A stretch of 64,000 nucleotides of DNA from the NCBI RefSeq assembly GCF_900184945.1, contig NZ_FXYF01000003.1, forward strand, positions 372,001 through 436,000. Direction: 5' to 3'. How positions within the stretch are numbered: the first letter of the stretch is position 1; each line of letters begins with the position of its first letter. The notes under the pieces were generated by a model. It had not been told where the DNA came from and did not search any database. It saw only the letters and a program-made list of their open reading frames with translations. The position numbers and the translations under genes are program-made. This document shows, piece after piece, positions 17,741-26,424 of this stretch. This DNA comes from Antarctobacter aquimaris (lineage in GTDB: Bacteria > Pseudomonadota > Alphaproteobacteria > Rhodobacterales > Rhodobacteraceae).

Positions 17741-19089
17741 TGGGTCACCTCCCGCGCCGCAGCGCTCTTGATGTGGCCGGTCACGGATTTGCGGCGGTCA
17801 AAGACGTGTTTGGCGGCGGCGATGATGTCCTCGGCGGTGACCGCCTGCAGCACCTCGGGCCAGGCCTGCACGTCCTCGACCGTCAGGCCGGTGGTCAGCG
17901 CGTTGCCGTAGCGCCGGGCGATGCGGTCGGGGTCATCCAGCGCATAGATCAGCTGCGCCTTGATCTGGAACTTGATCCGGTCCAGCTGCGCGGCGTCCAC
18001 CCCGGTCTCGATGAACTCGGCCAGGGCCTGGTCCATTGCGGCCTCGGCCTCGTCCAGCGACACGCCCGGGGCGGGCACGATGACCAGCCCAAAGGTGGAG
18101 GCGTCCAGCGTGGTGTCGTCGTAATAGGCGTCGGTGTAGACCGCCTTCTGCGTCTCGAATTGCAGCTTTTGCGTCAGGACCGAGGTCTGCCCGCCCGACA
18201 GCACCTGCGTCAGCAGCGTCAGCGCCGCCGCCTCTTCCTGTGCGCCGGACATGCGCGGCGGGGCCAGGTAGGTGCGGGTGACATAGGGCTGCGACACACG
18301 CGGATCCTCGTAGACCATGCGCCGCGCGGCCAGGTGGGACGGCTCGGTCCGGCGCGCGCGCTCGGTCAGCTCGGGGTTGGGCGGCAGCGGGCCGTAGTGC
18401 TGTTCGGCCAGGGCGCGCACCTCGTCGGGCGTGACGTCACCGGCGACGATCAGGATCGCGTTGTTGGGCGCGTAGAACTGGCGGTAGTAGGCCAGCGCGT
18501 CGTCGAGATCGAGCTGCTCCATCTCGTGCCGCCAGCCGATGATCGGCGTGCCGTAGGGGTGGTTGAGGTAGAGCGCGGCGTTGGCCTGCTCGCGGAACAG
18601 CGCGCCGGGGCTGTTTTCGACCCGCTGGTTGCGCTCTTCGATGATGACCTCGCGCTCGGTCAGGATGTCCTGCTCCGACAGGCGCAGGTTGACCATGCGG
18701 TCGGCCTCCATCTGCATCATCAGGCCCAGCCGGTCAGCGGCGACGCGCTGGAAATAGGCGGTTGTGTCGTAGCTGGTAAAGGCGTTGTCGGTGCCGCCGT
18801 TGGCCGCCACCGTGGCGCTGAATTCGCCCGGGGCCAGCGTGTCGGTGCCCTTGAACAGCAGGTGTTCCAGGAAATGCGCCACGCCGGAAACGCCCGGCTC
18901 TTCGTCGGCAGAACCCGCCCTGTACCAGACCATGTGCACGACGACCGGCGCGCGGTGATCCTCGATCACCACCACGTCCATGCCGTTGTCCAGCGAGAAG
19001 GTGCTGACTTTGCCGGCCTCCTGCGCGGAGGCGGCGATCGCCAGGACCGTCGAGACGGTCACGGCGAGGATCAGTGTCAGAAAACGCAT
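17737..19089 (-). CDS. M16-family zinc metallopeptidase (catalytic partner)
   Basis: A 450-residue exported peptidase with signal peptide (LTLILAVTVSTVLAIAASA). The zinc-binding motif HFLEH lies in 'GVSGVAHFLEHLLFKGTD' (about residues 64-81), with the downstream Glu ligand in the 'ILTEREVIIEERNQR' helix near 135. This is the insulinase/PqqL-type inverted zincin arrangement. The C-terminal domain has 'YDDTTLDASTFGLVIVPAPG'. It is the first gene of a two-gene unit with the inactive partner at 16421-17740. Substrates are probably peptides in the periplasm; nothing in the neighbourhood identifies them. Confidence 0.92.
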   Translation of the reverse strand: MRFLTLILAVTVSTVLAIAASAQEAGKVSTFSLDNGMDVVVIEDHRAPVVVHMVWYRAGSADEEPGVSGVAHFLEHLLFKGTDTLAPGEFSATVAANGGTDNAFTSYDTTAYFQRVAADRLGLMMQMEADRMVNLRLSEQDILTEREVIIEERNQRVENSPGALFREQANAALYLNHPYGTPIIGWRHEMEQLDLDDALAYYRQFYAPNNAILIVAGDVTPDEVRALAEQHYGPLPPNPELTERARRTEPSHLAARRMVYEDPRVSQPYVTRTYLAPPRMSGAQEEAAALTLLTQVLSGGQTSVLTQKLQFETQKAVYTDAYYDDTTLDASTFGLVIVPAPGVSLDEAEAAMDQALAEFIETGVDAAQLDRIKFQIKAQLIYALDDPDRIARRYGNALTTGLTVEDVQAWPEVLQAVTAEDIIAAAKHVFDRRKSVTGHIKSAAAREVTQ

Positions 19090-19186
19090 GAGACATCCTC
19101 GAGTTATCCGGATGTCTGCTAACCTACGCCCGGCCTTGCCAAGTTCAACCCGCTGTGACGCGGTCGTGACCGGGGCCGGTGGGCCG

Positions 19187-19708
19187 TCAGCCCTCCGGCG
19201 GGGCGGCCGGGGTCTGGGCGCCGGCGCGGCGGTACAGGCGGAGCCATTCGTAGGGGTCCAGCGTCATGCGCTTGTAGGCCTGGTTGTATTCGTCGCGCGG
19301 CACGATCGACCAGTTGAAGATCGACTTGGACCGGCGGAAATCCGCGTCCTTGGCGGCCAGTTCCTGGCGCACACCCGAATCACGGCCAAAGCGGCTGGCG
19401 CGGTTGATCAGCGCCGTATCGCCCGCCGGCACGCCCTGGCCGGCGATCAGCCGCGCCGGGTTGCCGCCCAGCGCCGCCACGGCATCCGCCTTGGGCGTCT
19501 GATCCGTGCGGTTGGCGCCGCCCGGGGTCGGCGTCGGCAACTGGGCATAGCTCTCGGGCTGCACCAGCGGCTTGTTCGGCACGATGGAGAATTCCTGCGG
19601 CCGCCCGGTGCCGGTGCGCATGTCGCGCAACGGCTTGTCACGGTCGACAAGCGCGCAGGACGCCACGCCCGCCAGTGCCAGTATCGCTACCAGATGCGCC
19701 CGCCGCAT
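19187..19708 (-). CDS. DUF3035-family lipoprotein (possible BamF)
   Basis: The ATG at 19708 has GGAGG six bases upstream, better than the upstream ATGs at 19726 and 19714. The 173-residue product has a lipoprotein signal: RRAHLVAILALAG followed by the lipobox VASC, with Cys near residue 18. The mature part is polar with 'RPQEFSIVPNKPLVQPESYA' near residue 35 and 'LPTPTPGGANRTDQTP'. This proline-rich 'FxVVxxxPLxxPP' style is typical of DUF3035, which to my recollection has been linked to the BAM outer-membrane assembly complex in alphaproteobacteria as BamF. The next gene upstream is lspA, the lipoprotein signal peptidase, which would process it. Confidence 0.8.
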   Translation of the reverse strand: MRRAHLVAILALAGVASCALVDRDKPLRDMRTGTGRPQEFSIVPNKPLVQPESYAQLPTPTPGGANRTDQTPKADAVAALGGNPARLIAGQGVPAGDTALINRASRFGRDSGVRQELAAKDADFRRSKSIFNWSIVPRDEYNQAYKRMTLDPYEWLRLYRRAGAQTPAAPPEG

Positions 19709-19759
19709 CGCCATCCTCCGTCGCATTTTCGTCAGTCCTACCGCATCTGGTCCGCCCCG

Positions 19760-20221
19760 TCACGGGGCCTTTTTGCCCGAGGGAAACAGCACCAGCCCGA
19801 CCGCGCCGACAAAGATCGCGATGTCCGCGACGTTGAAGGCATAGGGGTTGTCGATCCCGCAGCACGACATGTTGAGAAAATCCGCCACCGCGCCATAGAC
19901 CAGCCGGTCCACCACGTTGCCCAGCGCCCCGCCGATCAGGAACCCGGCCGAAATCAGCCCCAGCCGCCCCGGCGGATCGCGCCGCATCCAGACCAGCACG
20001 AACAGCACGATGCCCAGCGCGACCGAGATCAGGATCCACCGCGTCGCCGCCGCGTCGCCGGCAAACAGGCCAAAGTTCACGCCGTAGTTCCAGGCCATGC
20101 GCAGGTTCAGCAGCGGCGGCAGCACGTCGATGGCCAGCTTGTTGCCCAGCCCCATGACATGCACGACCAGGTATTTCGTCACCTGGTCCAGCACGAAAAT
20201 GCCCAGCGTGACCCAGCCCAC
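19760..20221 (-). CDS. lspA: Lipoprotein signal peptidase (signal peptidase II)
   Basis: LspA cleaves the signal peptide of prolipoproteins after lipid attachment. The 153-residue product has four hydrophobic segments and the two catalytic-aspartate regions: 'GGALGNVVDRLVYGAVADF' (about residues 97-115) and 'YAFNVADIAIFVGA' (about 127-140). 'NYGVNFGLF' is the conserved N-x-G-x-x-F loop. The start is GTG at 20221; no ATG occurs in frame upstream, and the first membrane helix begins almost at the start, so the N-terminus may be slightly longer. The usual partner ileS is not adjacent; instead the DUF3035 lipoprotein gene follows 51 bases downstream. Confidence 0.93.
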   Translation of the reverse strand: MGWVTLGIFVLDQVTKYLVVHVMGLGNKLAIDVLPPLLNLRMAWNYGVNFGLFAGDAAATRWILISVALGIVLFVLVWMRRDPPGRLGLISAGFLIGGALGNVVDRLVYGAVADFLNMSCCGIDNPYAFNVADIAIFVGAVGLVLFPSGKKAP

Positions 20222-20377
20222 CAGCCGCAGCCCGCCGTTGCCTCGCGTCTTTGCCCGTGACTGTGCCAGAACCGCCTCGCCTCGTCCGCCGGGGTGCGCC
20301 CCCGTTCCGCGCCTGTCCTAGAAGCGCCCGCGCCCGGGCGCAAGCGCCAAGCCGATCAGATAGGCGCCGACCCCGGG

Positions 20378-20425
20378 CTTCTTCTGGCGCGAAATATCCC
20401 GGGGGTCCGGGGGCAGAGCCCCCGT
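20378..20425 (-). repeat. Dispersed gene-end element, copy 2
   Basis: Minus strand: ACGGGGGC-TCT-GCCCCCGG hairpin, then ACCCCCGGGATATTTCGCGCCAGAAGAAG-type tail (given in parts). It lies directly past the dapA stop codon at 20451. Orientation matches copy 1. Confidence 0.65.
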
Positions 20426-20450
20426 CGCCCTGTCCGGCCGCGGCCGGGCC

Positions 20451-21326
20451 TCAGTTCAAGAGACCCGCGTGGCGCAGCGCCGCGTCCAGCCTGGCCCGCG
20501 TCGGTTCGGTCACCGGCACCAGCGGCAGCCGCACCTCTTCGGAACACAGCCCCAGCCGCGACATGGCGTATTTCGCGCCGCACAGCCCCGGCTCGGCAAA
20601 GATCGCCTGGTGCAGCGGCATCAGCCGGTCCTGGATCGTCAGTGCCTTGCCGTAGTCGCCGGACAGGCAGGCCGATTGCAGCTCCGAACACAACCGCGGC
20701 GCCACGTTGGCGGTGACCGAGATGCAGCCCACGCCGCCCTGCGCGTTGAAGCCATGCGCGGTGGCATCCTCGCCCGAGATCTGGACGAAGTCGGGCCCGC
20801 AGGTGATGCGCTGCTGGCAGACCCGCGCCAGGTCGCCGGTGGCGTCCTTGACGCCGACGATGCGCGGCAGTTTCGCCAGCTCGCCCATGGTGGCGGGCGA
20901 CATGTCCACCGCCGAGCGTCCGGGAATGTTGTAGATCACGATCGGGATCTCGGCGCTGTCGTGGATGGCGGTGAAATGCGCGATCAGCCCGGCCTGCGTC
21001 GGCTTGTTGTAGTATGGCGTCACCACCAGCGCCCCGGTCGCGCCGACCCGATGGGCATGCCGGGTGAATCGGATCGCCTCCTCGGTGTTGTTCGACCCGG
21101 CCCCGGCGATCACCGGCACCCGGCCCGCCGCCGCCGCGACGACGCATTCGATCACCGCCTCGTGCTCGGCATGGCTCAGCGTCGGGCTCTCGCCGGTCGT
21201 GCCCACCGGCACCAGCCCGTGCGAGCCTTCGGCGATGTGCCATTCGACCAGCTGCTTGAGCGTGTCGAAATCCACCGCGCCGTCCTTGAACGGCGTGACC
21301 AGTGCAGGCATCGACCCCTTGAACAT
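20451..21326 (-). CDS. dapA: 4-hydroxy-tetrahydrodipicolinate synthase
   Basis: DapA condenses pyruvate with aspartate semialdehyde, the first committed step to diaminopimelate and lysine. The 291-residue protein has '[19 protein letters not shown]' (substrate loop, residues about 37-55), '[15 protein letters not shown]' with the catalytic Tyr and Arg near 132-137, and '[14 protein letters not shown]' with the Schiff-base Lys near 160. All key residues of E. coli DapA are present. It diverges from slt across 147 bases and ends at a dispersed gene-end element. dapB is elsewhere in the window. Confidence 0.95.
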   Translation of the reverse strand: MFKGSMPALVTPFKDGAVDFDTLKQLVEWHIAEGSHGLVPVGTTGESPTLSHAEHEAVIECVVAAAAGRVPVIAGAGSNNTEEAIRFTRHAHRVGATGALVVTPYYNKPTQAGLIAHFTAIHDSAEIPIVIYNIPGRSAVDMSPATMGELAKLPRIVGVKDATGDLARVCQQRITCGPDFVQISGEDATAHGFNAQGGVGCISVTANVAPRLCSELQSACLSGDYGKALTIQDRLMPLHQAIFAEPGLCGAKYAMSRLGLCSEEVRLPLVPVTEPTRARLDAALRHAGLLN

Positions 21327-21473
21327 GACACGCTCCTCTCTCTTGCGTTTCCCGTGATCGCCACGAGGGTGGAATTCCGCCGACCCATCGGTATTGTGAG
21401 TTGAACGGAAGGACCCCGGACATATGCTTTTCGCGTAGCGTCTATTCCTTTTCAGGACGGAAAAAGCAAGACG

Positions 21474-23435
21474 ATGTCGCGTCTCCTACCCCTCATAGTG
21501 CTGCTGCTCTGGGCCGTGCCGGTCGCCGCGCAGGACCGCGGTGCCGCGCTGGCGCAGGCGATGAAGTCCATGCGCGAAGGCAACTGGGCCGCCGCCCGCA
21601 TCGCCGCGCGCGGCGACGGGCAGGCCGCAGTCGACGTGATCCTGTGGCACGCGCTGCGCGCCGGGCGCGGCGATGTGCGCGAAGTGCAGGATTTCATCGC
21701 CCGCAACGCCGACTGGCCCGGCATGGACTACCTGCGCGAGAAATCCGAACCGACGATGTCCGAGGCCACGCTGGACGGCATCCGCGCCTTTTTCGCCGAC
21801 CACCAGCCGCGCACCGGGTCGGGCGCGCTGGCGCTGGCGCGGGCGCACATGGCCTCGGGCGACGAGGGGCTCGCGCAGGCCGACATCGTGCTGGCCTGGC
21901 GCACCTTGCAGATGACCAGCGACGAGCGCCGCGCCTTTACCCAGAACTGGGGCGAGATCCTCAAGGAGCACCACGTCGCGCGGCTGGACATGGCGCTGTG
22001 GAACGGCTGGAGCCGCGACGCGGGCGCCATGGTGAACCTGGTGGACGACGGCTGGAAGGCGCTGGCCGAGGCGCGGCTGGCGCTGCGCGCCTCCGCCCCC
22101 GGCGTCGATACGCTGATCACCAAGGTGCCGGCCGAACTGGCCGACAACGCGGGCCTGGCCTATGAACGATTCCTGTGGCGGGTGCGCAAGCGGCGCACCG
22201 CCGACGCCATCGAGCTGCTGCGCGAACGCTCGGCCACGCGGGCCGGGCTGGGCGAACCCTGGGCCTGGGCGCCGCAGCGCGTGGACCTCGCGCGCGAACG
22301 GATGATCGACGGCGCCCATGCCGAGGCCTACGAGATCGCCGCGCGGCACTGGCTGGTCGAGGGCAGCGACTACGCCGAGCTGGAGTGGCTCGCCGGCTTC
22401 ATCGCGCTGCGCTTTCTCGACCGCGCCGACCTGGCGGTGGCGCATTTCGAGAACTTCCGCGAGGCGGTCTGGACACCGATCTCGGCCGGCCGGGCGGGCT
22501 ACTGGCTGGGCCGCGCCTACGAGGCGCAGGGCAATGCCGCCAAGGCGAAAGAGGCCTACACAATGGGCGCGGGGTTCCAGACCTCGTTTTACGGCCTGCT
22601 CGCCGCCGAACGCGCCGGGGTGCCGTCCGATCCCAGGCTGACCGGCAAGGAGGCCTTTGCCGACTGGCGCGAGGCGCCGTTCACGAAAACCAGCGTGTTC
22701 GAGGCCGGTCTCCTGCTGCTGGCCGCGGGCGAAATCGACCTGGGCGAGCGGTTCCTGACCCACCTGGCCGAATCGCTCGACCGCGAGGGCATGGGCCGGC
22801 TGGGCGTCATGCTGATGGAAATGCAGCGTCCACATGTGCAGGTCATGCTGGGCAAGCGCGCCGCACAGTTCGGCATCGAGCTTCCGGGCCCCTACTATGC
22901 GCTCGACCCCAAGGTGCTGGAGGGTGAATACCCGGTGCCCAAGGAACTGGTGCTGGCCATCGCGCGCCGCGAATCGGAGTTCGACCCGGGGGTTATCTCG
23001 GGCGCGGGGGCGCGCGGCTACATGCAGCTGATGCCCGGCACCGCCAAGCAGGTGTCCGAAAAGCTGGGCATCGCGTACGACCTCGACCGCCTGCTGACCG
23101 ATCCGGCCTACAACGCGCGGCTCGGGTCGAACTACCTGGCCGGGTTGGCGGAGCGGTTCAACGGCAACGCGGTGATGATGGCGGCGGGCTACAACGCCGG
23201 GCCGGGCCGCCCGATCAACTGGATGGAGCGCAACGGCGATCCCCGGACCGGTGCCGTGGACATCATCGACTGGATCGAGCTGATCCCCTTCGACGAGACC
23301 CGCAACTACGTCATGCGGGTGACCGAAAGCCTGCCGGTCTACCGCGCCCGGCTGGGCAAGCCGCCGCACCCGGTGCCGTTCAGCCAGGAGCTGGTGGGCA
23401 GCACCCTCAGGGCCGGTGCCGTTCCCGGCGAATGA
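21474..23435 (+). CDS. slt: Soluble lytic murein transglycosylase
   Basis: A 653-residue exported enzyme: signal peptide ([19 protein letters not shown]), a long all-helical superhelical ring domain (about residues 20-470), and a C-terminal lysozyme-like SLT domain. The catalytic Glu is in '[14 protein letters not shown]' near residue 500, followed by '[16 protein letters not shown]' and '[15 protein letters not shown]'. It cleaves peptidoglycan glycan strands to 1,6-anhydro ends in the periplasm during turnover or complex insertion. The neighbouring dapA makes a peptidoglycan precursor amino acid, but the two are divergent. Confidence 0.94.
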   Translation: MSRLLPLIVLLLWAVPVAAQDRGAALAQAMKSMREGNWAAARIAARGDGQAAVDVILWHALRAGRGDVREVQDFIARNADWPGMDYLREKSEPTMSEATLDGIRAFFADHQPRTGSGALALARAHMASGDEGLAQADIVLAWRTLQMTSDERRAFTQNWGEILKEHHVARLDMALWNGWSRDAGAMVNLVDDGWKALAEARLALRASAPGVDTLITKVPAELADNAGLAYERFLWRVRKRRTADAIELLRERSATRAGLGEPWAWAPQRVDLARERMIDGAHAEAYEIAARHWLVEGSDYAELEWLAGFIALRFLDRADLAVAHFENFREAVWTPISAGRAGYWLGRAYEAQGNAAKAKEAYTMGAGFQTSFYGLLAAERAGVPSDPRLTGKEAFADWREAPFTKTSVFEAGLLLLAAGEIDLGERFLTHLAESLDREGMGRLGVMLMEMQRPHVQVMLGKRAAQFGIELPGPYYALDPKVLEGEYPVPKELVLAIARRESEFDPGVISGAGARGYMQLMPGTAKQVSEKLGIAYDLDRLLTDPAYNARLGSNYLAGLAERFNGNAVMMAAGYNAGPGRPINWMERNGDPRTGAVDIIDWIELIPFDETRNYVMRVTESLPVYRARLGKPPHPVPFSQELVGSTLRAGAVPGE

Positions 23436-23465
23436 GCCTTGCGAGTGATGCGGACCGTTCAGGAA

Positions 23466-23527
23466 GGGGCGCTGCCCCTCTGGTCCTTCGGACCATTCAC
23501 CCCGGGGTATTTGACCAGAGAAGAAAC
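23466..23527 (+). repeat. Dispersed gene-end element, copy 3
   Basis: Plus strand: GGGGC-GCT-GCCCC (23466-23478), TGGTCC-TTC-GGACCA, then CCCCGGGGTATTTGACCAG and AGAAGAAAC. It follows the slt stop codon and faces copy 4 across 16 bases. Confidence 0.65.
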
Positions 23528-23543
23528 TAGGGCGCGATTAGCG

Positions 23544-23603
23544 CTTCTTCTTTGCAAAAATACCTCCGGGGGAGTCGCCGCAGGCGACGGGGGCAGCGCC
23601 CCC
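23544..23603 (-). repeat. Dispersed gene-end element, copy 4
   Basis: Minus strand: GGGGGC-GCT-GCCCCC, GTCGCC-TGC-GGCGAC, then TCCCCCGGAGGTATTTTTG and CAAAGAAGAAG. It lies just past the EamA permease stop, so the two converging genes each end in their own copy. Confidence 0.7.
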
Positions 23604-23612
23604 AAGATATCC

Positions 23613-24482
23613 TCAGGCCCGGGCCTGCCGCTGCCGCCAGAGCGTGAACAGCCCGGCCGCCACGATCAGCCCGGCTCCCAGAACCACGTTCGAGCGCAGC
23701 GCCTCGCCGAAAACCACCAGACCCAGTGCGCTGGCAAAGACCAGTTGCAGGTAGGCGAAGGGTTGCAGGGCGCTGGCCTCGGCCACCTCGTAGCTGCGGA
23801 TCATCAGGTAATGTCCGCTCGCGCCGGTCAGGCAGAGCAGCGCCATCCAGCCCCAGTCGGGGGGGATCATCGGTTCCCAGAACCACATGCCGATGGCGGT
23901 GGCCACCACCACGCCGGAGACCCCGGTGTAGAAGAACGAGGTCGCCGAGCTGTCGGCCCGCGCGACGTAGCGCGTCAGCAGCGTGTAGAGCGCGAACATC
24001 AGCGCCGCGACCAGCGGGATCGCCGCGTAGGGCGAGAACACCCCGCCCGAGGGTTGCAGGATGATGATGACGCCGACAAAGCCGACACCGATCGCCGTCC
24101 AGCGCCGCCAACCGACGTATTCGCCCAGCACCGGGCCGGAGAAGGCCGCCACCAGCAGCGGGTAGCAGGCAAAGACCGCGTGGCTTTCGACCAGCCCCAG
24201 GTAGACGAAGGCCAGCACCATGACGTTGATCTCGACCACCAGCAGCGCACCGCGAAAGACCTGCAACCAGGGAAAGGCGCTTTTCGCCGCGGCCTTCAGC
24301 CCGCCGGCCTTGCGCCCGGCCACGGTCAGCACAAAGGCGGCAAAGAACCAGTAGCGGATCATCACCACCATCATGACATTGTATTCCCCCGCCAGGTGGC
24401 GCGAGATCCCGTCCTGCAGGGCAAAGACAAAGGTGGTGGCGACCATCAGCGAGATGCCGAGCCGGGTGTTCTGCTGTGCCAT
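23613..24482 (-). CDS. EamA-family (DMT superfamily) permease
   Basis: A 289-residue membrane protein with about ten hydrophobic segments and two internal EamA halves, the second starting near residue 150 ('IPLVAALMFALYTLLTRYVA'). DMT permeases move small metabolites such as amino acids, nucleosides or sugars, in or out; the sequence gives no substrate. 'DGISRHLAGEYNVMMVVMIRYWF' in the first half contains the common DxxxRxx segment. It is transcribed toward slt and lies downstream of mnmD on the same strand with a 53-base gap, which may be incidental. Confidence 0.85.
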   Translation of the reverse strand: MAQQNTRLGISLMVATTFVFALQDGISRHLAGEYNVMMVVMIRYWFFAAFVLTVAGRKAGGLKAAAKSAFPWLQVFRGALLVVEINVMVLAFVYLGLVESHAVFACYPLLVAAFSGPVLGEYVGWRRWTAIGVGFVGVIIILQPSGGVFSPYAAIPLVAALMFALYTLLTRYVARADSSATSFFYTGVSGVVVATAIGMWFWEPMIPPDWGWMALLCLTGASGHYLMIRSYEVAEASALQPFAYLQLVFASALGLVVFGEALRSNVVLGAGLIVAAGLFTLWRQRQARA

Positions 24483-24535
24483 GGTGCGCGCTTTCCGAAG
24501 AGGGGGCGGGTTCGGCGGCCGGCGCCGCCGGGGCG

Positions 24536-25207
24536 TCAGGTGGACAGGTCCGGCTTGCAGGCGGTCGTCATGTGACGCTTTCGGCCATAGCCCTTGGCGC
24601 GCGTGACCTCAAGCCCCGCCGCCTGCAACGCCCGCCGCACATGCCCCGCGGCGGTGTAGCTGGCCGCCGTGCCGCCGGGCGCCGTGTGGCGGGCGACCTC
24701 ACCCATCAGCTCGGGCGACCAGAGCTCCGGGTTGCGGGCGGGGGAAAAGCCGTCGAGAAACCAGGCGTCGGCCTGTCCCGGCCAGCTGGGCAGGGTGTCG
24801 CGCGCGTCACCCTCGAACAGCGCGAAGCGCAGGCCGGGCAGCGTGAAGGCGTGCTTGCCCCAGTGCGGGGCGAGTTCGGCGGCCAGATCAGCGATCTCGG
24901 GAAAGGCGGCGTGGGCGCGGGTCATGTCCTGCGGGGACAGTGGAAAGGCCTCGAAACTGGTGAAATGCAGCGTGCCCGGCGTGCCGCTCTGACGCCAGGC
25001 GTGCAGGGCGGCGAGCAGGTTCAGCCCGGTGCCAAAGCCCAGCTCGGCGATGCGAAAGCCGTCCCTGAACCGCTCCGGCAGGCGATTGCCGGAGAGAAAA
25101 ACATAGGCGGTTTCGGCCAGGCCGTTCTCCAGCGAGTAGTAGGGGTCTTCGAAGCGGGTCGAGACCGGAGTCTCGCCGCGCCAGTCCAGCGCGCTCTGGT
25201 CGGGCAT
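24536..25207 (-). CDS. mnmD: tRNA 5-methylaminomethyl-2-thiouridine methyltransferase (MnmD domain, standalone)
   Basis: The 223-residue protein starts at ATG 25207 (MPDQSALDWRGETPVSTRFE). It shows 'SLENGLAETAYVFLSGN', the SAM-binding 'RIAELGFGTGLNLLAALHAW' near residue 50, and 'ADAWFLDGFSPARNPELWSP' near 155, the catalytic core of the methylase half of E. coli MnmC. It methylates the final amine in mnm5s2U34 synthesis on tRNAs for Lys, Glu and Gln. In E. coli this domain is fused to an FAD oxidase; here the oxidase is a separate gene starting 50 bases away on the other strand. Confidence 0.92.
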   Translation of the reverse strand: MPDQSALDWRGETPVSTRFEDPYYSLENGLAETAYVFLSGNRLPERFRDGFRIAELGFGTGLNLLAALHAWRQSGTPGTLHFTSFEAFPLSPQDMTRAHAAFPEIADLAAELAPHWGKHAFTLPGLRFALFEGDARDTLPSWPGQADAWFLDGFSPARNPELWSPELMGEVARHTAPGGTAASYTAAGHVRRALQAAGLEVTRAKGYGRKRHMTTACKPDLST

Positions 25208-25256
25208 GGGTTTTGTCCATATGAAACACCGGTGGTTCTGGCGGGGGATGCGGGCG

Positions 25257-26306
25257 ATGGCAAGCGTGGACGTGACGGTGCGCGGGGCGGGGATATTCGG
25301 CCTGTCGGTGGCCTGGGCCTGCGTGCGCCGCGGGGCGCGGGTGCGGGTGGTCGATCCGTTTGGCCCGGGGGCCGGATCCTCGGGCGGGATCGTCGGCGCG
25401 CTGGCGCCGCATGTGCCGGAGAACTGGAACGCCAAGAAGGCCTTCCAGCTGGAGAGCCTCTTGATGGCCGAGGGGTTCTGGGCCGGGGTGGCGGCCACGG
25501 GGGGCGTTTCGGCGGGCTACGGGCGCACCGGGCGGTTGCAGCCGGTGACGGACGCGGCCGCGCTGGCCCTGGCGCAGGCGCGGGGCGGGACGGCGGCGGC
25601 GCTGTGGCAGGGCAGGGCGATCTGGGAGGTGATCCCGGTGGCCGAGGCGGCGGCGGTCGATGGATTCGTGCCGGTGACGCCCACGGGGCTGGTGATTCGC
25701 GACACGTTGAGCGCGCGGATGTGCCCGCGCCGGGCCTGCGCTGCGCTGGTCGCGGCGCTGGAGGTCTCCGGCGTGGAGGTCGTGACCGAGGCGGAGGACG
25801 CAGGCGCGGTGGTCTGGGCAACCGGCTGGCAGGGGTTGCGCGCGCTGTCCGAGGCGCTGGGCCGGCAGGTGGGCGACGGGGTCAAGGGCCAGTCGGTGCT
25901 GTTGCGCCATCCGGCGCCGAATGCGCCGCAGTTGTTCGTCGATGGGCTGCACCTCGTGCCCCATGTCGACGGGACGGTGGCGGTGGGGTCGACCTCGGAG
26001 CGGGTGTTCGACGATCCCGCCTCGGTGGACGCGCAGTGCGAGGCGCTGGTCGAGCGGGCCTTTGCGGCGGTGCCCGCGCTGCATGGCGCGGCGGTGGTGG
26101 AGCGCTGGGCCGGAGTGCGGCCGCAGGCGCGGACGCGGGCGCCGATGCTGGGGGGCTGGCCGGGCCGACCGGGGCATTTCGTGGCCAACGGCGGGTTCAA
26201 GATCGGCTTTGGCATGGCGCCCAAGGTGGCCGAGGTCATGGCCGACCTGGTGCTGGAGGGGCGTGATGGCATCCCCGAGGGGTTCCGGGTGGAGGATTGC
26301 CTCTAG
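25257..26306 (+). CDS. FAD-dependent oxidoreductase, MnmC oxidase-domain homologue
   Basis: The 349-residue protein begins (ATG 25257) with the dinucleotide-binding strand 'VTVRGAGIFGLSVAWACVRR', then 'VVDPFGPGAGSSGGIVGALAPH', close to the FAD-binding part of MnmC, and ends with 'NGGFKIGFGMAPKVAEVMAD'. MnmC oxidase removes the carboxymethyl group from cmnm5s2U34 to give nm5s2U34, just before the MnmD methylation. Divergent placement beside mnmD makes that role likely. A general glycine/D-amino-acid oxidase function is the alternative. ATGs at 25206, 25221 and 25248 are also in frame, but GGGGG at 25243-25247 suits 25257. Confidence 0.82.
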   Translation: MASVDVTVRGAGIFGLSVAWACVRRGARVRVVDPFGPGAGSSGGIVGALAPHVPENWNAKKAFQLESLLMAEGFWAGVAATGGVSAGYGRTGRLQPVTDAAALALAQARGGTAAALWQGRAIWEVIPVAEAAAVDGFVPVTPTGLVIRDTLSARMCPRRACAALVAALEVSGVEVVTEAEDAGAVVWATGWQGLRALSEALGRQVGDGVKGQSVLLRHPAPNAPQLFVDGLHLVPHVDGTVAVGSTSERVFDDPASVDAQCEALVERAFAAVPALHGAAVVERWAGVRPQARTRAPMLGGWPGRPGHFVANGGFKIGFGMAPKVAEVMADLVLEGRDGIPEGFRVEDCL

Positions 26307-26309
26307 GAC

Positions 26310-26331
26310 GCCGGAACGGCGCTGTTCCGGC
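26310..26331 (+). terminator. Hairpin after the FAD oxidoreductase gene
   Basis: GCCGGAAC (26310-26317) and GTTCCGGC (26324-26331) form a perfect 8-bp stem with a 6-base loop, starting four bases past the stop codon. There is no T run, so it may work with Rho or only protect the mRNA end. Confidence 0.4.
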
Positions 26332-26424
26332 TGCGCCGAAATGCGCCCCGCCCGCCGTCCCCGGCCTTGACCGCGCCCCTGCGGCGCTGGTTTGGTCAGG
26401 CTGACGCGGAAAGAGGAGAGCGCC

